DNA from: DATBDE01 sp045805605
GTDB lineage: Bacteria > Actinomycetota > Thermoleophilia > Solirubrobacterales > Solirubrobacteraceae
NCBI GenBank assembly: GCA_045805605.1
Contig: JBJMKX010000111.1
Coordinates: forward strand, 1 to 26,544
DNA length: 26,544 nucleotides
Direction of reading: 5' to 3'
Positions 7,850 to 13,499 of the stretch are shown here, piece after piece. Position numbers and translations under genes: made by a program. The first letter of the stretch is position 1; each line of letters begins with the position of its first letter. The notes under the pieces were generated by a model. The model did no database searches and was not told the DNA's origin. It saw only the letters and a program-made list of their open reading frames with translations.

Positions 7850-8470
7850 ATGACCACCACCGCGATTGGCCACCTCGACGTGTTGGTCGTCGACGACCAC
7901 CCGGCCGTCCGCGCCGGCCTGATGGCGCTGCTCGGCGACGAGCCCGGCATCCGCGACGTCGCGGCCGCGGCGACCGCCGAGGAGGCCCTCGACCATGCCG
8001 CCCGCAACGAGCCGGCGGTCGCCGTCCTCGACTACCACCTCCCCGACCGCAACGGCCTCGCCCTCACGCGTCAGCTCAAGGCGCTGCACCCCGCCCCCGC
8101 GGTCGTCGTCTTCTCCGCCTTCGCCGACGACGAGCTTGCCGTCGCCGCGATGATCGCGGGCGCCGACGGGCTGGCGAGCAAGGGAAGCCGCGGCGACGAG
8201 CTATGCCGCGCTGTGCGCGCGGTGGCTGCCGGCCGCGGGGCGATGCCGCCGATCAGCCCGGCGACCATGCGGCTGATCGGGGAACGCCTTGGTGCCGACG
8301 ACCTGCCGATCCTCGGCATGCTCGTCCACGGAACTCCGCCGGCCGAGGTCGCGCAGACGCTGGGCATGACACCGGAATGGCTCGAGGCGCGCCGGTGGGC
8401 GATGCTCAGCCGACTCACGCGCGACCCGGTCCGGCGGGGGCGCGACCCCGCCCGCTCGGTCCCCGCCTAG
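7850..8470 (+). CDS. Response-regulator-like protein with degenerate LuxR output domain
   Basis: 206 residues from ATG 7850 (an ATG at 7838 would add four). The receiver domain looks functional: Asp15/Asp16 (VVDDHP), phosphoacceptor Asp61 (AVLDYHLPDRNG), Ser in VVFSAFADD and Lys in GLASKGSRGDE. The C-terminal part (about 145-190) has the length and helix pattern of a LuxR helix-turn-helix, with PPAEVAQTLGMTPEWLEARR, but lacks the conserved (P)REQEV start and the SEKTVxxH recognition signature. It may bind DNA differently, act as a phosphate sink, or bind protein. It lies 81 bases downstream of the NarL-type regulator on the same strand, so it may receive phosphate from the same kinase. No Shine-Dalgarno is seen at either ATG. 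Confidence 0.8.
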   Translation: MTTTAIGHLDVLVVDDHPAVRAGLMALLGDEPGIRDVAAAATAEEALDHAARNEPAVAVLDYHLPDRNGLALTRQLKALHPAPAVVVFSAFADDELAVAAMIAGADGLASKGSRGDELCRAVRAVAAGRGAMPPISPATMRLIGERLGADDLPILGMLVHGTPPAEVAQTLGMTPEWLEARRWAMLSRLTRDPVRRGRDPARSVPA

Positions 8471-8549
8471 GAGGTCGCGAAGCGGGGCCGGAAGCGCACG
8501 TGTGCGAAGGTCGTCGTCGGTCTCACCTGCCGACCAAGCGGAGGGAGCT

Positions 8550-9377
8550 CTACCCCATCGTCGCGCCGCCATCCTCGGCGGACGCGTCGAGCGGCGAGTA
8601 GTAGCGGCGCAGCCACGCGGCCAGGCCGTCCAGGCCGGGCATCAGGACCCGCTCGGTGACGTTGGCTTGATCGAGCCGCGCACGCACCTCGCTCTTGACC
8701 TCGGGCGGGATCCGCCAGGCCCGCCACACGTCGTCGTGCTCGTGGAGCCAGTCCTCGACGCGCAGGTCCGGGGTCGACGCCACCGACAGGACCGCCCCCT
8801 GGTTGTCGATCCGGACGTTCAGCGACGGCGGCTCGAAGAAGAGCAGGAACGGCTCGTCGTCGGCTAGCTCCCGCAGGGCCTCGAGGTCGGGGGCGTGGTG
8901 GTCGAGCAGCTCGGTCGTGAAGACGCGGGCGCCCTCGTCGCGCAGCGCGTCGAGCATCGGCTCGGGCAGACGGCGGTGCGCTGCCTCGCAATCGATCTGC
9001 CACAGGATCGCCTCCTCGTCGGGCGCCGAGGCGGTGGCGAAATGGAGCGCCACCAGCGGGGAGTACGTCCAGTCGAGCAGCCGCGTCGGCAACCCGTGGT
9101 GCTGGGCGAGCGAGAGCCAGTCCCACGTGGAGTCGCCGGGCGAGGAGCGGTGCGCGTACTTGCGGAAGCTGCGCAGCAGATGGCGCTCGAGCTCCGCATA
9201 GTCGGTGTGGAGCCGGGCAAGGCTGTGCACGTTGCGGTAGCTGGAGCGGGCCAGGCCGCGGAAGACCGTCGGCGCATGGGCGATGTCGCGGTCCCCGTAC
9301 CACCCCTGGCCGCCGATGGCGTCGTCGAGCTCCCGCCAGGACCCGACGGTCGCGATCGAGTCCACCGTGGAGGACAT
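8550..9377 (-). CDS. FRG-domain protein
   Basis: 275 residues. The domain name motif is present as VFRGLARSSY (FRG at 39-41), and the strongest family signature QHHGLPTRLLDWT (92-104), followed by SPLVALHFAT, is fully conserved. These match the FRG domain (Pfam), a family of poorly understood function in bacteria. The C-terminal half (about 130-265) continues with PFLLFFEPPSLNVRIDNQGA and ends with an Asp/Glu-rich tail; FRG proteins commonly have this layout. The ATG is preceded by AAGGGGAG. It is 9 bases downstream of the DUF2071 gene and so probably co-transcribed with it and with the ferritin-like gene. It is convergent with the receiver gene; the gap 8471-8549 holds only a small CGCAC/GTGCG hairpin. 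The molecular function is unknown. Confidence 0.85.
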   Translation of the reverse strand: MSSTVDSIATVGSWRELDDAIGGQGWYGDRDIAHAPTVFRGLARSSYRNVHSLARLHTDYAELERHLLRSFRKYAHRSSPGDSTWDWLSLAQHHGLPTRLLDWTYSPLVALHFATASAPDEEAILWQIDCEAAHRRLPEPMLDALRDEGARVFTTELLDHHAPDLEALRELADDEPFLLFFEPPSLNVRIDNQGAVLSVASTPDLRVEDWLHEHDDVWRAWRIPPEVKSEVRARLDQANVTERVLMPGLDGLAAWLRRYYSPLDASAEDGGATMG

Positions 9378-9386
9378 GCGCTCCCC

Positions 9387-10067
9387 TTACCCCACCCCCA
9401 GGGGCCAGAACATGACGTCCTGGCGGGCCGCGTAGTGCACGAGCGGGGGCGAGCCTTCGAGCTCGAGGCCGTAGGGCGCGGCCATCGTGTTGCGGTCGAG
9501 GGTCAGCTCAGCGGCTCGCAGCCGCCACGGCGCGTGGCGGATGTCGGCCCGCCGCACCCTCCGTCGCTCGTCGAACGTGTAGAGGCAGTAGCGCTCGGTC
9601 AGCCAGCGACCGAGCTCGTCGCCGGCCGGCTCCCCGGGCATGTAGCGCATCCCCACCTCGGCCGACGGCCCGCCCCGACGGCGCGACTCGAACCGCACAT
9701 CGCCGCCGTCGCGCTCGATCCGTATGGCGGCGTGGAAGTACGGCAACCGGTACCCGCGCCGCGCGGCCACGACCGCCGCGCGGCTGGCGGCGTCGAGGCT
9801 GAGGAAGTAGATGCCGGGCTTGCCGTCGTACGTGACGTAGGTGCGGACGTTGACCTCGGCAAAGCGCGAGAGCCCCGGGATCGGCGGCATCCACCGCCCG
9901 CGCAGCCCGGTCACCTCGAACGGCGTCACCCCGATCCATGCCGTGCCCTCGCGAACGTCGATCGGCAGGGCGGTCGGGACGGCGGGAGCAAGCGCCTCGA
10001 CGGGGACCGGCCAATGCGCGAACAGCAGGTCCTCCCACGTCTGGCGCATGATCCACCGCCCTGCCAT
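9387..10067 (-). CDS. DUF2071 / YqjF-like protein
   Basis: 226 residues from ATG 10067; ATG 10049 (MRQTWEDLLFAHWPV) is a possible shorter start and has GGGCGGTGG upstream. The N-terminus TWEDLLFAHWPVPVEAL followed by PTALPIDVREGTAWIGVTPF is the signature of the DUF2071 (YqjF) family, related in fold to acetoacetate decarboxylase-like proteins. Further conserved stretches are FAEVNVRTYV, GIYFLSLDA, YRLPYFHA and the C-terminal HYAARQDVMFWPL. No catalytic activity has been firmly assigned to the family to my knowledge. The gene starts 17 bases after the ferritin-like gene ends and stops 9 bases before the FRG gene, giving a likely three-gene unit. Confidence 0.87.
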   Translation of the reverse strand: MAGRWIMRQTWEDLLFAHWPVPVEALAPAVPTALPIDVREGTAWIGVTPFEVTGLRGRWMPPIPGLSRFAEVNVRTYVTYDGKPGIYFLSLDAASRAAVVAARRGYRLPYFHAAIRIERDGGDVRFESRRRGGPSAEVGMRYMPGEPAGDELGRWLTERYCLYTFDERRRVRRADIRHAPWRLRAAELTLDRNTMAAPYGLELEGSPPLVHYAARQDVMFWPLGVG

Positions 10068-10084
10068 GGCGGCGATCGCCGTTC

Positions 10085-10585
10085 CTAGCTCGGCGCGCCG
10101 ACCTTCTGCGCCGCGATGTGGTGGGTGGCGTTGCGCACTTCCTCGAGCGTGTGCTTCTCCTGCTCGAGATTGTGCTCGAGCAGCTCGACGACCTCGCCCT
10201 TGCCCATCGCCTGGGCGAACGTGATCAGGCCTTCGTAGACCGCAATCTCGTGGTGCTCCGTCTCGGCCGCGCCGGACAGCAGGACGGCGTCGACGAGCGA
10301 GTCGTCGGTCTTCTTGGCGTTCGCCTTGCCCTCCTTCTCGATGCCCTCGATCGCGGGACAGGGCGAGTCGTCGACCTCCCACCCGAGGGCCTGGAAGGCC
10401 TTCTCCAGGTTCTGGATCTGCTCGCGGGTCTCGTCCTGGTGGTGGCGGAAGAGCTCCTTGACCTTCGAGTCCTGCGCCTCCTCGGCGTTGGAGTCGAGCA
10501 TGTCGAGGACGGTCTGCTCCATCTTGAGCGCCGCCCCGAGCTTGAAGTGGTACAGCTCTTCTGGGGTGTTGAGTCGTTCGAACAT
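10085..10585 (-). CDS. Ferritin-like DUF892 (YciE/YciF) protein
   Basis: 166 residues, almost entirely helical by sequence. It matches the DUF892 ferritin-like family: TPEELYHFKLGAALKMEQTV with a Glu on helix 1, HHQDETREQIQNLEKAF on helix 2, AAETEHHEIAVYEGLI on helix 3 and LEHNLEQEKHTLEEV on helix 4. The repeated ExxH/EQ patterns are the expected di-iron ligands. Members are linked to stress and iron handling (E. coli YciE/YciF), but the biochemical role is unclear. It starts with ATG after GGGGCG. First gene of the likely unit with DUF2071 and FRG. Its upstream gap (10586-10701) is shared with the divergent pseudogene and shows no clear promoter. Confidence 0.88.
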   Translation of the reverse strand: MFERLNTPEELYHFKLGAALKMEQTVLDMLDSNAEEAQDSKVKELFRHHQDETREQIQNLEKAFQALGWEVDDSPCPAIEGIEKEGKANAKKTDDSLVDAVLLSGAAETEHHEIAVYEGLITFAQAMGKGEVVELLEHNLEQEKHTLEEVRNATHHIAAQKVGAPS

Positions 10586-10701
10586 GGTCGCCCCAGTACC
10601 CGACGGCCATGTCGCGCATTCGACAGAGCAAGCGATCGCGGCCGGCGGTGGCGCAGCCCCGTGGGCGGGAGCCTTCCGGCAGACCCAATACGGAGGCTCA
10701 C

Positions 10702-11255
10702 ATGCTCAAGCGACGCACCACACTGATCATCATCTCCCTCTTTGCGCTGCTCGTCCCCGCGGCCATGGCCCAGGCCAAGCCCGAGGTCGCCGTCCAGGAC
10801 GAGGATGTGTTCGTCGACGGCAAGTCGCTCAGCCCGGCCCAGGGCTATCAGCGGCTGGCCGAGCTCGGCGTGCACCGCATGCGCACCCTCGTCAGCGCGG
10901 AGTCGGTCGAGACCGGAGGCGGCGGCTTCGACTTCCGCCGCTATGACGGCGCCGTCAACCAGGCCATGCAGAACGGCGTGCGCGTCCAGTTCACGCTCGT
11001 CGGCAAGCACCCGCGGCCCGACGTGGCCTCACCGAGTACGGCTACCTGGCGACGGGCCGGCGCGGCCTGAGCGAGCGCAAGCGCGCGAGCTACCTGAAGC
11101 AGGGCCTGCGCATCGCCCGCAAGAACCGCCGGGTCAAGGAGGTCGTCCAGTAACTCCTCGTCCAGCCCAACGACGGGTCGCCGTTCACGACCGGGATCAT
11201 CTCGGCCAACGGCGTCGCGACCCCGTCGTTCGCGGTCCTGCGCGCCGCCGCCTGA
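10702..11255 (+). pseudogene. Decayed secreted glycoside-hydrolase-like gene
   Basis: A GGAGG site precedes ATG 10702. Residues 1-25 are a clear signal peptide (basic start, hydrophobic core, AMAQA), followed by a N-terminal segment ending around VRVQFTLVGKHPRPD near 11022, which resembles the beginning of a TIM-barrel hydrolase of the GH-A type. That frame then runs into an early TGA at 11068-11070. In another frame, from about 11028, the sequence reads LTEYGYLATG and continues with helix-like and strand-like segments to TGA at 11253-11255, as in the C-terminal end of the same kind of protein (LTEYGY with the presumed catalytic Glu). This second part has an in-frame TAA at 11151-11153, in a place where TAC (Tyr) would fit. 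So the gene has lost its central barrel, changed frame and gained a stop. The family name is from memory of similar proteins and is moderately certain. Confidence 0.7.
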
Positions 11256-11260
11256 TCAAG

Positions 11261-11308
11261 TGCGCGCGCCGGCCAGCCGGCCGCAGGCCGGTTGAGCCGG
11301 CGTGCGCA
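11261..11308. terminator. Nested hairpin after pseudogene and deacetylase gene
   Basis: A 13-bp stem (11261-11273 with 11296-11308, one G-T pair) encloses a 22-base loop that itself contains CCGGCC gca GGCCGG (11277-11291). It lies between the end of the pseudogene and the convergent end of the deacetylase gene, so a bidirectional terminator is likely. No T-run is present. Confidence 0.55.
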
Positions 11309-11331
11309 ACTGGCGCACAGGAAGGAACCCG

Positions 11332-12318
11332 CTACGCGCCGCCCGCCCCGCCGAACGATGGACTTGGCGGGGCGGCGGCGCGTTCGCTTGCGATCTCGCC
11401 CAGCAGCGCGTCGGGCGACGTCCCTCCGTCGACCCGCACGCGTGGCAGGCGGTAGGGGTCGTCCGAGCGCGTCGCCCAGCCCGGCAGCGTGGTCGTGGCG
11501 CCCACGAATCCGGCCCGTTTGACGGCGGCCTCGACCGTCGGGTCGTAGCGCCCGGCCGGGTAACAGAACCAGTTCACGGGCGCGCCGAAGCGGCGTTGGA
11601 TGATCCGCCGCGAGCCCGCGACCTCGCGCTGCAGCGCGGCGGCGGGGAGCGTCGTCAGGTCCGGGTGGGTGATCGTGTGCGCGTCGACCTCCCAGCCGGC
11701 CGCCATCATCGCCCGCACCGCGCTCGGCGTGAGCCCACCCTGGGATGGCGGCAGGTCGATCTGCAGGTTGAGCTCGCCCGGCCAGGCCACCCGCCGCAGC
11801 TCCGGCATCGCCTTGGCGTACTGCGACCGGTAGCCGTCGTCGAAGGACAGGACGATCGGCTTGGGCGGAAGCGGCGTCCCCTTCGACCACGCCGAGCGCA
11901 CCTGGTCCAGCGTCACCCCGTGGTAGCCCGCTCGCTTCAGCGCGGCCACCTGGGCGACGAACTCGGCCGGCGGCACGTAGAGCGCCGGGTAGCGGACGCC
12001 GGCCGGCGGCGAATGGATGACGTGGTACATGAGGATGGGGACTGGCTTGTGGCTCGGCGGACCCGTCGGGCCGGCGGGGGCAGCGGGATGAAAGAGCGCC
12101 GCCACGAGCGGGATCGCGAGCGCGCCGCGGCCAGGCACGGCGGCGTTGCCATCGCGCGGCCACAGCAGCCCCACCAGCGCCGCCAGCACCAGCATGGCGA
12201 GGGCGATGACGATGTAGATGCGGCGCCGCTCGCGGGCGCGCATCGCGGCCAGCCGGCGCTCCTCGCGGCGGCGGGCGGCGTCCTCGTCCAGGCGGCTCCA
12301 GTGCGAGGGCTCGGTCAT
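11332..12318 (-). CDS. Membrane-anchored polysaccharide deacetylase (NodB/CE4)
   Basis: 328 residues. A basic cytoplasmic N-terminus (1-33) is followed by one transmembrane segment (34-53) and a Pro/Gly/Ala linker, so the catalytic part should lie outside the membrane. The NodB domain has the CE4 motifs in order: SFDDGY (158-163, catalytic Asp and metal Asp), HTITH (214-218, metal His residues) and FCYPAG (251-256), then RLPRVRVDG. The preceding VPILMYHVI is typical of the PgaB/IcaB-like subgroup of deacetylases. It would remove N-acetyl groups from a cell-wall or extracellular polysaccharide. ATG 12318 shares its last base pair region with the RNase H stop (TGATG), so the two genes are translationally coupled. 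Confidence 0.92.
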   Translation of the reverse strand: MTEPSHWSRLDEDAARRREERRLAAMRARERRRIYIVIALAMLVLAALVGLLWPRDGNAAVPGRGALAIPLVAALFHPAAPAGPTGPPSHKPVPILMYHVIHSPPAGVRYPALYVPPAEFVAQVAALKRAGYHGVTLDQVRSAWSKGTPLPPKPIVLSFDDGYRSQYAKAMPELRRVAWPGELNLQIDLPPSQGGLTPSAVRAMMAAGWEVDAHTITHPDLTTLPAAALQREVAGSRRIIQRRFGAPVNWFCYPAGRYDPTVEAAVKRAGFVGATTTLPGWATRSDDPYRLPRVRVDGGTSPDALLGEIASERAAAPPSPSFGGAGGA

Positions 12319-12719
12319 CAGGGCGCGGCGTCGAGAGCCGCGTTGACCAGCCCGTCGGCGCGGGCGTTCTGCGCCCGGGGCACGGACCGCACCGACCAGC
12401 GCTCGAATCCACGGAGGGCCGTCATCGCCTGATCGTAGAGCGGCCGTAGGCCGGCATGCTTGACCTTGTAGGCGCCGCCGACCTGGCGCGCCACGAGTTC
12501 GGAGTCGTTGATGACCTCCACCTCGGTCGCGCCGAGCGCGCGGGCTCGCTCGAGGCCGAGCAGCAGAGCCCGGTACTCGGCCACGTTGTTGGTGGCCACC
12601 CCGATGCGCTCGGCCGCCTCGTCGAGCACGTCGCCGTCCGGCGTCGACAGGACGACCCCGATCGCTGCCGGACCGGGATTGCCACGCGCTCCCCCGTCGA
12701 CGTGGACGCGGAGCTTCAA
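12318..12719 (-). CDS. RNase HI-fold protein
   Basis: 133 residues from TTG 12719. An in-frame ATG at 12770 would overlap the preceding gene and add a Pro/Ala-rich stretch unlike the family, so TTG is preferred, with moderate certainty; no clear Shine-Dalgarno precedes either. The RNase H catalytic acids are all present: Asp8 (VHVDGGARGNPG), Glu48 (NNVAEYRAL), Asp72 (INDSELV) and Asp122 (NARADGLVN). This is the stand-alone actinobacterial/archaeal type that lacks the basic protrusion, like the N-terminal domain of Mycobacterium Rv2228c. It hydrolyses the RNA strand of RNA-DNA hybrids. It sits between the CxxC protein gene (13 bases upstream) and the deacetylase (overlapping). Confidence 0.88.
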   Translation of the reverse strand: MKLRVHVDGGARGNPGPAAIGVVLSTPDGDVLDEAAERIGVATNNVAEYRALLLGLERARALGATEVEVINDSELVARQVGGAYKVKHAGLRPLYDQAMTALRGFERWSVRSVPRAQNARADGLVNAALDAAP

Positions 12720-12732
12720 GCCAAAGGCGAGA

Positions 12733-13431
12733 CTAGGCGCTGGCGGCGGCCTGCAGCACGCCGCGGTCATCGGCCGCGGCGTTTGCGACCTGCTCGCTTT
12801 CGGTGAGCTCGTGCAGCTCGTAGCCCTGGTCGGCCACCCGGACGCCGCCGCGCTCGTCGGCCAGGTCGACCTCGTAGCGGTACCAGCAGAGCTCCCACGC
12901 CACGGTCACCATGACCACGCTCGAGCTCTCGACCGGCAGCACCGCGACCGCGGGCGGACCGAGCGAGCGCGCGACGCCGGCAACCGTGCGCGGATGCTCG
13001 GAGACGTTGAACAACTCGAGGGCGCGCGTGATCTTGAGCTCGTCGCTGGTCGGCACGGCGTGCACGTGGCGCTCGCCCTGCGGTTGGGCCGTGACGAGGT
13101 CGTTGGAGGCATGCGGCGAACCGCGGATCTCGTCTCCCAACGAGCCGTTGGACTCGCCGATCTCCACCTCCGGCCGGACGCGCGAGCGCTGCCATTGGCG
13201 CAGGCGCGAGATCAGCCCGCGCCGGTCGCGGGCGGCGCGGGCGCCGATCTGGGCACCCTCGGCCTCCCGGATCCAGCCCTCGCGCTCGGCACGGCCGGTG
13301 CACAGCTCGCAGACGTCGCGGCGCTTGCCGTCGTGGAGGTAGTGCTCCGGCTCCTCGCCGCGCAGCAGCGAGCGGCCGCAGACGGCGCACTGGATCGAGA
13401 CGTCGTCCGTGCGGATCTCCCGAGGGGTCAT
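12733..13431 (-). CDS. Unrecognised protein with two CxxC motifs (putative zinc ribbon)
   Basis: 232 residues from ATG 13431. The N-terminus has CAVC (15-18) and CELC (41-44), 22 residues apart, a pattern expected of a structural zinc site. A charged helical stretch (about 45-85) with many Arg follows, then a more globular region: TSDELKITRALELFNVSEHP, TVAGVARSLGPP and VVMVTVAWELCWYRYEVDL. I do not recognise the family; similar proteins may be restricted to related actinobacteria. A box TAGTCT ends 10 bases before the ATG and there is no Shine-Dalgarno. It lies between the EF-G-like gene (68-base gap with a small GGCC hairpin) and the RNase H gene (13-base gap). No function is proposed. Confidence 0.75.
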   Translation of the reverse strand: MTPREIRTDDVSIQCAVCGRSLLRGEEPEHYLHDGKRRDVCELCTGRAEREGWIREAEGAQIGARAARDRRGLISRLRQWQRSRVRPEVEIGESNGSLGDEIRGSPHASNDLVTAQPQGERHVHAVPTSDELKITRALELFNVSEHPRTVAGVARSLGPPAVAVLPVESSSVVMVTVAWELCWYRYEVDLADERGGVRVADQGYELHELTESEQVANAAADDRGVLQAAASA

Positions 13432-13499
13432 CCAGCGTTCGAGACTAGCAGCGGGCGACACCCCGGGACCACCGTGAAATGGGCCTTTCTGGCCGCTAT

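Noticed and set aside
8471..8549. Small CGCAC gt GTGCG hairpin between convergent genes as terminator
   Set aside because: Only 5 bp and no further support; too weak to list as a feature.
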